The notes beneath the pieces are model-generated. The model did not search any database and had not been told where the DNA came from. It worked only from the letters and a program-made list of their open reading frames with translations. This document shows positions 44,760 to 55,986 of a stretch of 64,000 nucleotides of DNA, piece by piece. The stretch's first letter is position 1, and each line of letters opens with the position of its first letter. The translations under genes were made by a program, and so were the position numbers. The DNA is from Thalassotalea mangrovi (GTDB taxonomy: Bacteria > Pseudomonadota > Gammaproteobacteria > Enterobacterales > Alteromonadaceae): contig NZ_SWDB01000017.1 of NCBI RefSeq assembly GCF_005116735.1, positions 1-64,000 of the forward strand. Direction: 5' to 3'.

Positions 44760-45509
44760 TTAGGTAAAATCGCGGCGGAAATGGTCGACCCACATGGCGG
44801 TGGCACCGCAGATGGCGACCGGCATCAGCACCAGGTTCAGTACCGGAATGATGGCAAATAAAGACACCGTCAGGCCAAAGCTAAAACACTTACCACGTTG
44901 TGCGCTCAGACTTGAACGCATGGTCTGAAAATCAATTTTGTGGTTATCAAAGGGATAATCGCAGTATTGAATCGCCATCATCCAGGCGATAAACGCAAAC
45001 CAAATCAATTGTCCGACGAAGGGCACAAACAGGAATATCAGAAAAAATCCCAAAGCCCGGGGAATATAATACATGAGCTTACGCCACTCTCGGCTCAGGG
45101 TTCTTGGCACATCTTTAATAATATCGACAAATCCGCCATCAGACAGGGGCTGGCCGGTAAGGTGCTGCTCAATTTTCTCTGACAGCAAACCATTGAAAGG
45201 AGCCGCCAGCCAGTTTGCCACCGTAGAGAATACAAATGAGGCGGCAATAATGCTGGCAATATAAATCAGCGGTTCGACAATAACGATTAGCCAGCTCAAA
45301 GCCCTTGGTAGCCAAGCCTCAAGCTGGACAATCCATTCGTCGATATAAAAACTTAACTGGTAAAAAGCAAAGGCAAACAGCAGTAGGTTCACCAGCAAAG
45401 GGACAAATACATAACGGCGAATGCCTTTGGTTCTAATGAGTCGAAAGCCCTGGATAAAATAACCGGCACCGCTTTGCGCGGTCGATTGTTGAATATGGTC
45501 CTGATTCAT
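44760..45509 (-). CDS. cysZ: Sulfate transporter CysZ
   Basis: A 249-residue inner-membrane protein. Four long hydrophobic regions are seen (YVFVPLLVNLLLFAFAFY, ALSWLIVIVEPLIYIASIIAASFVF, ALGFFLIFLFVPFVGQLIWFAFIAWMM, FGLTVSLFAIIPVLNLVLMPVAICGA). FNGLLSEKIE, a family signature, follows the second. It takes up sulfate for cysteine synthesis. ATG 45509 is selected because AGGAA lies 7 nt upstream; an in-frame start at 45530 is less likely. It is divergent from smc, as in Shewanella and Vibrio. Confidence 0.92.
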   Translation of the reverse strand: MNQDHIQQSTAQSGAGYFIQGFRLIRTKGIRRYVFVPLLVNLLLFAFAFYQLSFYIDEWIVQLEAWLPRALSWLIVIVEPLIYIASIIAASFVFSTVANWLAAPFNGLLSEKIEQHLTGQPLSDGGFVDIIKDVPRTLSREWRKLMYYIPRALGFFLIFLFVPFVGQLIWFAFIAWMMAIQYCDYPFDNHKIDFQTMRSSLSAQRGKCFSFGLTVSLFAIIPVLNLVLMPVAICGATAMWVDHFRRDFT

Positions 45510-45659
45510 GTTTATTCCTGAATACTTCAATAATATGATTATCTTAAACCAAAACCACCGGGTGTTAGCAACCTAATAAGTGTTACAAAGCACTTCAATA
45601 TTTTCCGGATTCAGGTATTATCGATAACTAGTTGGACTGCTTTTCAATAATAAGAGTAA

Positions 45660-48600
45660 ATGCGCTTAAAAAAGATCAAATTAGCCGGTTTTAAATCCTT
45701 TGTGGATGTCACTAATGTGCCATTCCCTCAGGAGATGACTGCCATTGTTGGTCCAAACGGCTGCGGTAAGTCCAATATTATTGATGCGGTGCGCTGGGTA
45801 CTTGGAGAAAGCTCAGCCAAAAATTTACGTGGTGACTCGATGACCGATGTCATCTTCAACGGTTCTACCGCCCGTAAACCGACCGGGCAGGCGAGCGTCG
45901 AGTTAGTGTTCGACAATGAACAACAACGCATCAGCGGTTCGATGGCAGACCGTACCGAAATATCCATTCGCCGGGTTGTTAACCGCGACAGCCAGAACAC
46001 CTACTATTTGAATGGCAGTAAATGCCGTCGTAAAGATATTACCGATATTTTCCTGGGCACCGGTTTAGGTCCGCGCAGTTATGCCATTATTGAGCAGGGC
46101 ATGATATCGCGCCTGATCGAATCGAAACCGCAGGACCTGCGTATCTTCATTGAAGAGGCGGCGGGCGTGTCTAAATACAAAGAGCGTCGGCGGGAAACGG
46201 AAAACCGTATCCGCGCCACCCGGGAAAACCTTTCCCGGCTTACCGATATTCGCCATGAATTGCACAACCAGTTAGAAAAGCTGCATGGCCAGTCACAGGC
46301 GGCGATACGCTATAAAGAATTGAAGCAGCAGGAGCGCCTGTTAAAAGCGCAAATTGCCGCGATTCGCTGGCAGCATTGTCAAAATAAACTCGATGCTTTG
46401 AAAACCGACGAGCAAAAACTCCAGGTTCAACTTGAGCAACTCAATGCCGAGCAAAGCCAGCGCGACTTAAGTATTGTCAAAGCCCGCCAGGCGCAGGAGC
46501 AAAGCAGCAGTGAGCTGCATACCCTGAACCAGAAAAAGTTAACCTTGAGCACTGACATTACCCGCCTGGAAGAAGCCATCAAGCATGCCAGGCAGCGTAA
46601 GTTATCGCTACAGCAGGATTTGGATAAACTGCAGATCCGGGCTCGGGAGAATCAACAGCAATTAATACAGGAACGCGATCGCCGGGTGCAGCTTGATGAG
46701 GAATTGTCGGCGCTTGAACCGGAAATTGAAGAGCTGGAAATGCAGCTTGAGCAAGCACGTGAACAAGCGGACCGAGTCAGTGAGCAACAGCAATCCTGGC
46801 AGGATCAATGGCAGGAGTATCAACAACAAAAACACCAACTGCTGCAAAAACATCAGGTAGTAAAATCGCAGATTGAGTCGCATCGACAACAGCTGACGCA
46901 ACTTAACCAGCGTCGCGATAAATTAACCGAACAACAAGGCAAGGTTGATTTAGCAAGCCTGATAACCAGGAAAAGCGAGCTGACCCAGCATGTGTCTGCC
47001 CTTGAGAATCAGCTTAGGAAGGTACAGTCAGGTTTATCGACGCATAGTGCGCAGGCATCGGCGAAAAAAGAACATTTTCAGCAGGCTAGCACTCAGTTAC
47101 AACAACACCAGCAAGTGATCGCGCGCCTGGAATCGCAAATCGAGGCTTTGCAGCAAGTGGCGAGTGGCAGTAATGACTGGCAACGAAAACAGCAAAACTT
47201 TTTGTCGCAACAAGGCCTAACAAGTAACGCCCGATTATTGCAACAGTTTTCGGTTGCAAAAGGCTGGGAGTTGGCGGTAGAAATGGTCCTGGGCCATTGG
47301 CTGGAGGCCGATGTCGTAGCGCAATTGCCGGAAAGCTTCGCTCCAGAGCAGGGAGCTTTGTACTTGGACTCCAATAACTGCCAACAAAGTCATTCGGTCC
47401 CCGGCACGTTAAGCGCGCAAATTCTCAACGATCATCCGATTCGGGTAATGCTTGCCAACGTCCTGATTGCCGACAACGAGCAACAGGCGCGGATGAAAAT
47501 CTCCGATTTGCAGGAAGGGCAATCTGTGATCTGTCCTGAGGGCTTATGGTTTTCAAAACAATGGTTGCAAAAAGGCGTATTGCAGGGGGAATCAGGCCAA
47601 CTGGCCCGGCAAAATAAACTGCTGGAACTGGATAAAGACCTTACCCAGCAGCGACATATTGAGCAAACAATCGAAACCCAGGTGGCCCAGGCAAAAGTAT
47701 CCGCAGAGCAGGTGCAGTCTGATCATGCAACGCTTGAGGGGGAATGCCGCCAGGTACAGCAGTCGCTCAACCAGAAACAACATGAGTTGCAGCTGGTCAG
47801 TCAGGAACTGACTATGATGCAACAGCAGGCTGACAGCATTAATGATGAATTGGCGGGATTACAGGCCAGTTTTGATGATCAGTCCGAAGCATTGGAAACC
47901 TTGCTGTTTAGCGAGGAAGAACTGGCGCAACAGTTGCTGGACTTTGCTGAAGGAGGCGATTCCCTGGAGTTACAGCGCACTAACAGTGCCCAGGAGCTGC
48001 AACAGTGGCAAAGTCGGATGCAAAGCCTGAATCAGCAGTTGCAACAACGCTTGGTAAAACGCGAGCAACTGGTATCGACGATCAATAATTCAGCCCTGAT
48101 GATCCAGCGTATCGAAGAACAAATTCAGTTTTCTACGGAACAACAGCAGGAATTACAGCTGGCTCAACAAGAGCTGGAAATGCCGCTGCTTGATGACCAG
48201 GAACAGTTACAGCACAAGCTACAATTAAGCTCTGAACTGGAGCAACAGCAGCAACAGTTGCATCAGCACCAGGCCCAGGCCAATGAAGAAATTCTCAGGT
48301 TTAACCAAAGCCAGCAGGTATTGACCAATAACATTGCCCAGCTAAAAGATAAAATGGCGAAAATCACCCTCGATGGTGAAACCTACCGAATAAAAGCAAC
48401 GACGGCGATTGAACAGCTAGAGGAATTACAACAACCCCTGAAAGACGTATTGCAACAGTTACCGTTGGATGCCAAAGAAAACCAATGGCAAATTAAACTG
48501 GCCAGGATCAGCAAAGACGTTGATGGTCTGGGGGCAATAAACCTGGCGGCGATTGAAGAGTATGAATTGCAGCAACAACGCAAGGGCTTCCTCGATAAAC

Positions 48601-49145
48601 AAAATGACGATCTCGAAGATGCGCTGGCAACGTTAGAGAATGCCATCAATAAAATTGACCGGGAAAGTCGAGCCAAGTTCAAACAGACCTTTGATCAGGT
48701 CAATGACGACCTTAAGAGTCTGTTTCCAAAAGTGTTTGGTGGTGGTAGCGCTTATCTGGACCTGACCGGGGAAGATTTGCTTGACACTGGTGTTACCATC
48801 ATGGCTAGACCGCCAGGCAAAAAAAATAGTACGATTCACTTACTTTCTGGTGGTGAAAAAGCGCTAACCGCTTTATCATTGGTATTTGCAATTTTCCGCC
48901 TTAATCCAGCGCCATTTTGTATGCTGGATGAGGTCGATGCACCGTTAGACGACGCCAACGTTGAGCGCTTTTGTAAGTTGGTCAAGGAAATGTCGAAAAC
49001 GGTACAGTTTATCTATATCAGTCACAATAAAATTGCGATGGAAATGGCGACTCATTTAACCGGTGTTACTATGCATGAACCGGGTGTTTCACGGATGGTT
49101 GCCGTTGATATCGAAGAAGCCGTGGCAATGGCTCAAGCATCATAA
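45660..49145 (+). CDS. smc: Chromosome segregation ATPase SMC
   Basis: A 1161-residue canonical bacterial SMC. The N-terminal head has Walker A IVGPNGCGKSNIIDAV (near 32), two very long Gln-rich coiled coils (about 170-500 and 660-1000) and a hinge between them (NARLLQQFSVAKGWELAVEMVLGHWLEADVV). The C-terminal head carries the signature HLLSGGEKALTALSLVFAIF and Walker B PFCMLDEVDAPLDD. It condenses and segregates the chromosome with ScpA and ScpB, which are not in the window. First of the operon smc-zipA-ligA. Its presence shows the MksB-like protein at 20525 is a second, non-canonical SMC. Confidence 0.97.
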   Translation: MRLKKIKLAGFKSFVDVTNVPFPQEMTAIVGPNGCGKSNIIDAVRWVLGESSAKNLRGDSMTDVIFNGSTARKPTGQASVELVFDNEQQRISGSMADRTEISIRRVVNRDSQNTYYLNGSKCRRKDITDIFLGTGLGPRSYAIIEQGMISRLIESKPQDLRIFIEEAAGVSKYKERRRETENRIRATRENLSRLTDIRHELHNQLEKLHGQSQAAIRYKELKQQERLLKAQIAAIRWQHCQNKLDALKTDEQKLQVQLEQLNAEQSQRDLSIVKARQAQEQSSSELHTLNQKKLTLSTDITRLEEAIKHARQRKLSLQQDLDKLQIRARENQQQLIQERDRRVQLDEELSALEPEIEELEMQLEQAREQADRVSEQQQSWQDQWQEYQQQKHQLLQKHQVVKSQIESHRQQLTQLNQRRDKLTEQQGKVDLASLITRKSELTQHVSALENQLRKVQSGLSTHSAQASAKKEHFQQASTQLQQHQQVIARLESQIEALQQVASGSNDWQRKQQNFLSQQGLTSNARLLQQFSVAKGWELAVEMVLGHWLEADVVAQLPESFAPEQGALYLDSNNCQQSHSVPGTLSAQILNDHPIRVMLANVLIADNEQQARMKISDLQEGQSVICPEGLWFSKQWLQKGVLQGESGQLARQNKLLELDKDLTQQRHIEQTIETQVAQAKVSAEQVQSDHATLEGECRQVQQSLNQKQHELQLVSQELTMMQQQADSINDELAGLQASFDDQSEALETLLFSEEELAQQLLDFAEGGDSLELQRTNSAQELQQWQSRMQSLNQQLQQRLVKREQLVSTINNSALMIQRIEEQIQFSTEQQQELQLAQQELEMPLLDDQEQLQHKLQLSSELEQQQQQLHQHQAQANEEILRFNQSQQVLTNNIAQLKDKMAKITLDGETYRIKATTAIEQLEELQQPLKDVLQQLPLDAKENQWQIKLARISKDVDGLGAINLAAIEEYELQQQRKGFLDKQNDDLEDALATLENAINKIDRESRAKFKQTFDQVNDDLKSLFPKVFGGGSAYLDLTGEDLLDTGVTIMARPPGKKNSTIHLLSGGEKALTALSLVFAIFRLNPAPFCMLDEVDAPLDDANVERFCKLVKEMSKTVQFIYISHNKIAMEMATHLTGVTMHEPGVSRMVAVDIEEAVAMAQAS

Positions 49146-49157
49146 AAAGGCTTAAAC

Positions 49158-50240
49158 ATGGAATTTAATTTAAGACTTATTCTCCTATTAATCAGTGTGG
49201 CAGCGATTACCGGATTGTGTATTCACGGTATGTACACGTTGCGTAAAGACCGCAAAAATCCCTATAAATTAAAAAGCTCTGTGACTGAGACAAACGATCA
49301 CAAAGATGAGCGGATGTTTGATCAATCTGGCTTCGATCAGGATGGCGTTGGTGCCACCCGGGTGGTATCCAATGCTCATAGCGAGCCGATGCAAAGCTCG
49401 GCCTCTTTCGATGCTGACGTTCAAACTCCGGTTCGTGCAACCACACAACAACAGCAGGAATCGACTGCCGGTAAATATGATGATCTGGATATCGAGCATA
49501 CCTCAAGCTCTGTGCAACAGGACTATGAAGGCAGCTACGACGCCGATTACAATAGCGCAAGCGAACCTGCCATGGCAGAGATGGAGCGCATTTTCGAAAA
49601 TTATGCGGAACCTAAAAGCAGCAGTGCAATTAAATTTCAGGAGCCGGACTTTTCTCAACAGGAAGAGCCCGTTTTAGCGGAAGAACCTGTGTTTGCTGAA
49701 AGTTCCCAGGCTGAGCGCCGCACCGAAAAGACCAAAGCGGAAATTCGTCGCGACCAGATGGAAATCGATTTTGCTGATCAGGAAAAGCAAAACCAATCGG
49801 CAGAGATTGAGCAGGAAGTGTTGGCGATCAGTGTTGTCGCGGGACAAAATCAGTTAATTTCTGGTGCGGCCTTACTGCCTAGCCTGCTGACCCTGGGAAT
49901 GAAATATGGTGAAATGAACATTTTCCATCGCCATCAGGATAATTCCGGTAAAGGGCCAATCCACTTTTCCCTGGCAAACATGATAAATCCTGGGACCTTT
50001 GACCTCGATCATATGGAAAACTTTGCCACCACTGGTCTGACGTTGTTTATGACGCTACCAAATGCCGGTGATCCGACCAAAGTATTTAAGTTAATGCTAT
50101 CAGCAGCGAAGCAGCTTGCCAGTGAATTTGGTGGCCAGGTACTTGATGGTCAGCGCAGTGTGATGACCCGACAGACGGAACAACATTACCTAACCAAAAT
50201 TCGCGAGTTTGACCGAAAAAGTCGAATTGCCAACGTTTAA
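49158..50240 (+). CDS. zipA: Cell division protein ZipA
   Basis: A 360-residue bitopic inner-membrane protein that tethers FtsZ to the septum. The N-terminal helix (residues 5-27) is followed by a basic patch (LRKDRKNPYKL) and a long acidic/Gln/Pro linker (about 40-220). The C-terminal FtsZ-binding domain (about 222-355) contains LAISVVAGQNQLISGAALLPSLLTLGMKYGEMNIFHRH and LTLFMTLPNAGDPTKVFKLML, both typical. It begins 12 nt after smc with AAAAGG as a ribosome site. A terminator follows. Confidence 0.95.
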   Translation: MEFNLRLILLLISVAAITGLCIHGMYTLRKDRKNPYKLKSSVTETNDHKDERMFDQSGFDQDGVGATRVVSNAHSEPMQSSASFDADVQTPVRATTQQQQESTAGKYDDLDIEHTSSSVQQDYEGSYDADYNSASEPAMAEMERIFENYAEPKSSSAIKFQEPDFSQQEEPVLAEEPVFAESSQAERRTEKTKAEIRRDQMEIDFADQEKQNQSAEIEQEVLAISVVAGQNQLISGAALLPSLLTLGMKYGEMNIFHRHQDNSGKGPIHFSLANMINPGTFDLDHMENFATTGLTLFMTLPNAGDPTKVFKLMLSAAKQLASEFGGQVLDGQRSVMTRQTEQHYLTKIREFDRKSRIANV

Positions 50241-50247
50241 CCTGATT

Positions 50248-50269
50248 AAGCCTCCAATGGAGGCTTTTT
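50248..50269 (+). terminator. Terminator of zipA
   Basis: Perfect arms AAGCCTCC / GGAGGCTT with a 3-nt loop and a T run. ligA starts only 18 nt later, so it must rely on readthrough or on a promoter inside zipA. Confidence 0.88.
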
Positions 50270-50277
50270 ATTAGTGA

Positions 50278-52323
<2,046 letters not shown>

Positions 52324-52329
52324 CATCGC

Positions 52330-52409
52330 AATGGGGTCAGGTCTTGAATTTTGCAATGGGGTCAGGTCTTGAATTTTGCAGTAAATGCACAATTCAAGAC
52401 CTGACCCCA
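52330..52409. repeat. REP-like repeat: two direct 25-bp copies and one inverted copy
   Basis: The unit ATGGGGTCAGGTCTTGAATT plus TTGCA occurs at 52331-52355 and again at 52356-52380; an inverted copy ends in CAAGACCTGACCCC at 52408. Copies two and three form a long hairpin. The same repeat occurs at 54.07 kb. Such sequences recall REP elements mobilised by RAYT (TnpA-REP) transposases; no such gene is in the window. Confidence 0.85.
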
Positions 52410-52438
52410 GGGCGCTCCTAAACCCAAGACCGAAGCCT

Positions 52439-53161
52439 TTACCGCTGAATGTACTCACTGGCTTTCATCGGATAATAGCGAACCTTATCGTAAGCGATGG
52501 ATACCGGGTTGGGGTCGACAATGTCAATTTCAATGCCATTGTGAATGGCGGCCCGCAGTGCCATCTGGGTGATGTTTACGCTAAACGAGGTACCCATAAA
52601 GACCATTCTCTCAGCATCGTACATACGTTGCTGAGCCTCACCGATTTGATACAGGTCCGTGTAATATTCATCAAACAACAACACAAACGGCTTATAGGAA
52701 TAGTCCAGCAGCGGCGTTTTCGAAAAAGGGTTGATACGGAATACGTCCAGCAGAGATTCCTGAATATTGTTCTCATCGACCGCTTCCCAGGGAGTCATAA
52801 ATTTTTCTACCACCGGTCCTTGTTCGTGAAATAACGTCATTTGATCGAGCCTGCCATGGATCGCAATATAATTCTGATTTCCAGCCTTGCCATCGAGGCC
52901 ATCGATATTCTGGGTGATCAGGTTTTTATCGGCTAGCCAGTGGTGTACGTCGTTGGGACCGTGATGGCGGTAGGTGGCAAAACGGTGATAATACCAGGAT
53001 AAAAATTCAACAGGATTGGTTTGGTACATGGCTCGTGTTGCCATTTCCTGTGGCGTGTAATTTTCACTGCCGATGGTCCATAATCCATCTTCGCCGCGAA
53101 AGGTTGGAATACCACTTTCGCTGCTTACCCCGGCACCGGTAATGTATAAGGTATTATCCAT
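52439..53161 (-). CDS. Sir2-family NAD-dependent deacylase-like protein without zinc cysteines
   Basis: A 240-residue sirtuin homologue. The NAD-binding signature GAGVSSESGIPTFRG is at residues 9-23, the QNIDGLD motif and the catalytic histidine (AIHGRL) are intact, and GTSFSV and VDPNP close the Rossmann fold. The protein contains no cysteine at all, so the usual four-cysteine zinc site is missing. The region between the histidine and GTS is shaped differently (LFHEQGPVVEKFMTPWEAVDEN). It may be an NAD-hydrolysing or ADP-ribosyl-type sirtuin, or a deacylase that does not need zinc. Confidence 0.85.
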   Translation of the reverse strand: MDNTLYITGAGVSSESGIPTFRGEDGLWTIGSENYTPQEMATRAMYQTNPVEFLSWYYHRFATYRHHGPNDVHHWLADKNLITQNIDGLDGKAGNQNYIAIHGRLDQMTLFHEQGPVVEKFMTPWEAVDENNIQESLLDVFRINPFSKTPLLDYSYKPFVLLFDEYYTDLYQIGEAQQRMYDAERMVFMGTSFSVNITQMALRAAIHNGIEIDIVDPNPVSIAYDKVRYYPMKASEYIQR

Positions 53162-53477
53162 AGGTTAATTCAGTTAACGGTTGATAACGTGGAAACTACC
53201 CAAAAACTCAAGCTTTAGCAAATCCCCTATCAGGTTGCAGGTCTCAGGCTTCAGGTTTCGGAAGGTAATTTAGCAACCCTGACATGTTACTCTTCCACCT
53301 CCCACCTTCAACCGAAATAAGCTCTCGGCAATTGCTCCATGCATTTTCGGCATACCGATCATCCATGATCATAACCTTACTCTCCTTATCTGTCTTTTCT
53401 GTTACGGCTATGGAACAAGATTGGCGGACACTATAGAATATGCGCAATTTTTAAAACCTTAATTAATAAAATTATCC
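53162..53477. other. Divergent promoter region of the sirtuin and miaE genes
   Basis: Apart from a possible 42-residue minus-strand frame, it holds a short CAGGTCTCAGGCTTCAGGTT-like simple repeat near 53234 and AT-rich sequence before miaE. No strong promoter could be fixed. Confidence 0.4.
53244..53372 (-). CDS. Possible 42-residue small protein
   Basis: From ATG 53372 a frame of 42 residues runs on the minus strand (begins MIMDDRYAENAW, ends NYLPKPEA). A good ribosome site (AAGGAG) lies about 9 nt upstream. The last residues run into simple-repeat DNA, which argues against it. No family is recognised and it may be spurious. Confidence 0.25.
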   Translation of the reverse strand: MIMDDRYAENAWSNCRELISVEGGRWKSNMSGLLNYLPKPEA

Positions 53478-54050
53478 ATGTTTGAATTAAAATACCAGAC
53501 ACCGAATGAGTGGGCTGAGGTCGCTCTGCAAGACTTTGATGCATTTTTACAGGATCATGCCGCCGCTGAGAAAAAGGCGTCCGGTATGGCAATGTCGATG
53601 TTATCTCACTATCCGGATCGCAAAAATCTGGTTCGGGCAATGACCGACCTAGCCATCGAAGAGATGATCCACTTTAAGCAGGTATTGAAGCTGTTACAAA
53701 AGCGAGATGTTACTCTTGGTAACGATCAAAAAGATCCTTACATCAATGAAATTCGCACTCTGTTCCGTCGCGGTTCTGACGTGTTCTTTCTTGACCGACT
53801 GCTGGTTGCCGGGGTTATCGAAGCACGTGGACACGAACGTTTTTCATTGATTGCCGAGGCGTTGCCGGCAGGCAAAGAAAAAGATTTCTATGTGGCCATC
53901 GCTAAATCCGAAGAGAAACACAAAAACTTGTTTGTGGAATTAGCGCTTGAGTACTTCGACAAAGAGACTGTATTTGCCCGCCTTGAGGAAGTACTGGATT
54001 TTGAGGCCGCAATTTGTGCCAAATTACCATTTCGAGCGGCATTGCATTAA
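53478..54050 (+). CDS. miaE: tRNA-(ms2io6A)-hydroxylase MiaE
   Basis: A 190-residue diiron monooxygenase that hydroxylates the isopentenyl group of ms2i6A37 in tRNA. The ferritin-like helices carry the iron ligands: EEMIHFKQ (ExxH), EARGHERF and SEEKHKNLF. The pattern LDRLLVAGVIEARGHERFSLIAEAL is diagnostic. The length is usual. It implies that MiaA and MiaB are present elsewhere. A long REP-like hairpin follows its stop codon and could act as a terminator. Confidence 0.93.
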   Translation: MFELKYQTPNEWAEVALQDFDAFLQDHAAAEKKASGMAMSMLSHYPDRKNLVRAMTDLAIEEMIHFKQVLKLLQKRDVTLGNDQKDPYINEIRTLFRRGSDVFFLDRLLVAGVIEARGHERFSLIAEALPAGKEKDFYVAIAKSEEKHKNLFVELALEYFDKETVFARLEEVLDFEAAICAKLPFRAALH

Positions 54051-54070
54051 AAGTAACTAAATTGGTGGGC

Positions 54071-54179
54071 GATGGGGTCAGGTCTTGAATTTTGCAGTAA
54101 ATGCACAATTCAAGACCTGACCCCATCGTTTACAACAAGACCTGACCCCCGTAACCTGGTAAAGACCCGACCCCATCGC
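54071..54179. repeat. REP-like element with a perfect 21-bp inverted repeat and extra half-sites
   Basis: The arms (54071-54091 and 54107-54127) are exact complements over 21 bp, beginning GATGGGGTCAGGTCTTGAAT, with a 15-nt loop. Two further half-sites (CAAGACCTGACCCC near 54136 and AAGACCCGACCCC near 54162) follow. It is the same family as at 52330-52409. Confidence 0.9.
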
Positions 54180-54194
54180 TTAGCTCCATAACCC

Positions 54195-55454
54195 ATGATC
54201 CCAGAGCATAAAATTGAAGGAAATCATTTGCGAGACACCAAGTTATTCGCCAAATACTTAGCCAATTTTTCGGAGCCAGAAATAGCCTCGTTGGCAGGTT
54301 TCCCTGAATCACTGCAATTTAGCCATGTGGTGGTTGTCCCCTCGTATAAGGAAAGCCTGGATTTTGTCACTCGATTCAATTTGCTCAACCCAGGTGAACA
54401 AACGGCTTTGCTTATTGCAGTGATTAATCAACCGGATACTGACAGCGTAAAACAACCGCAACAACAACTTGCTGATGATATTAAAGCCTCTGCGACCTGT
54501 CTCTGGCAAAACAATAATCTCTCTCTTTTGCAGCTCACTAATGGCGGCTATGTCCTTTTGGTGGATCGTTTCAATCAAGCTATTCCGCATAAACAAGGTG
54601 TCGGGCTGGCTCGCAAAATCGGTGCTGATCTCGCTTGTCAGTTGATTGCAACCGGGCAGATTTTGTCTCCATGGATCCGTTCAACCGATGCCGATGCGCA
54701 TTTACCTGATAATTACTTTGCTGCACTTCCTCAAAGTTGCGTTGATAGCAGCGCCATTATTTTTGATTTCTTTCATCAGAGCGATAATGCGCAGGAAGAT
54801 GCCGCCAATCGGATTTACGAACAATCGATGCGCTATTATGTGGCGGGATTGCGTTTTGCCGGTAGCCCATACAGTTTTTACACCATAGGCAGTATTCTGG
54901 CATTCTCAGCCGAGGCTTACGTCAAAGCCCGGGGATTTCCGAAACGCGCTGCGGGTGAAGACTTTTACTTACTCAATAAAGTTGCCAAACTCGGTAACAT
55001 AACCAGTCAACCGTCTGTACAAATAAAAATCGATGCCCGAGTATCAGATAGAGTGCCATTTGGAACCGGACCCATGGTACAAAAAATCATCGCCCTGCAA
55101 ACCGACAACAAAGAGTATTTTTATTATCAACCGCAGGTATTTGTTGAGCTCAAGCGCCTCCTTGATGCGGTAAGCCATTGCAAGGGCAATTTAACTGAAC
55201 TGATACAGGCATTGGAAAGTTTTAGCGATCTAACTCGTCAGTCATTGACGGACATTGGCTTTTTCACCTTTATTAATAATCCGCAGTTACAGTCGAGCTC
55301 TGCGCAACAGGTGAGTAAGCAATTGATGGTCTGGTTCGATGCTTTCAAGACATTAAAGTTTATTCATGCACTTCGCGATAATGGTTTGCCAGATATGCCA
55401 TTGTCAGAAGCACTGAATAATCCTTTTTTCTCAATACATCCAGAAGATAAGTAA
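54195..55454 (+). CDS. GT-A-fold glycosyltransferase-like protein
   Basis: A 419-residue protein. Residues about 42-260 look like a glycosyltransferase family 2-type domain: HVVVVPSYKES at the first strand, the metal-binding D-x-D in RSTDADAHLPDNYF, and an AAGEDFYLL motif for the catalytic base. The remaining 150 residues are helical. It starts at ATG 54195 directly after the REP-like repeat and has no strong ribosome site, so its promoter may have been altered by that insertion. Acceptor and donor are unknown; no polysaccharide locus surrounds it. Confidence 0.7.
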   Translation: MIPEHKIEGNHLRDTKLFAKYLANFSEPEIASLAGFPESLQFSHVVVVPSYKESLDFVTRFNLLNPGEQTALLIAVINQPDTDSVKQPQQQLADDIKASATCLWQNNNLSLLQLTNGGYVLLVDRFNQAIPHKQGVGLARKIGADLACQLIATGQILSPWIRSTDADAHLPDNYFAALPQSCVDSSAIIFDFFHQSDNAQEDAANRIYEQSMRYYVAGLRFAGSPYSFYTIGSILAFSAEAYVKARGFPKRAAGEDFYLLNKVAKLGNITSQPSVQIKIDARVSDRVPFGTGPMVQKIIALQTDNKEYFYYQPQVFVELKRLLDAVSHCKGNLTELIQALESFSDLTRQSLTDIGFFTFINNPQLQSSSAQQVSKQLMVWFDAFKTLKFIHALRDNGLPDMPLSEALNNPFFSIHPEDK

Positions 55455-55684
55455 CACCCCGTCTCTCGGGTAATCAGGCCCAGCGCCTATTGAACCAGCG
55501 CGCCTCCCGAGAACAACTTAACTCACTTCATATTCAGCCCACGTAAGGCACATTATTGAATGATTTATGCTAACTGGAATTAACTGTTTCATATTGTCCG
55601 GATTGATCGTTTTTCATTTTCGCTTTGTCAGGATCTGTGCTGTTAGATAGGTTATCTTCAGGCAGTCAGACAAGGAGATTATTT

Positions 55685-55897
55685 GTGGGATCCAGTCAAG
55701 ATTGCGTAACACGACAATCGCACAGCCAATGGCTGCAACAATTTGATGACAATCAGGTCATTCAGCAGGTTAGGGCAGGTAACTTGTTGTTTATTGGAGA
55801 GCTTTTTAAAAGGGCTAAAAGACTGGAATTCGAAGGTGATCTGTTAATGGCTTGTCATCTGTATCGACAAGGGTATCAATATTTTGATCTCATTTAA
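55685..55897 (+). CDS. Small protein of unknown function
   Basis: A 70-residue protein read from GTG 55685, chosen because AGGAG lies 7 nt upstream; an in-frame TTG at 55625 lacks a ribosome site. It is helical, with a core VIQQVRAGNLLFIGELFKRAKRLEFEGDLLMACHLYRQGYQYF that resembles a single tetratricopeptide-like helix pair. No family is recognised. It precedes the Bax-like gene by about 90 bp. Confidence 0.5.
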   Translation: MGSSQDCVTRQSHSQWLQQFDDNQVIQQVRAGNLLFIGELFKRAKRLEFEGDLLMACHLYRQGYQYFDLI

Positions 55898-55986
55898 GCC
55901 AACCTGAGAATTTCTTATCGACAGTAGATTTTAAAATACCGTCTATACTCAATAAAAAACACACGTTTTGATTGAGATAATAACAA

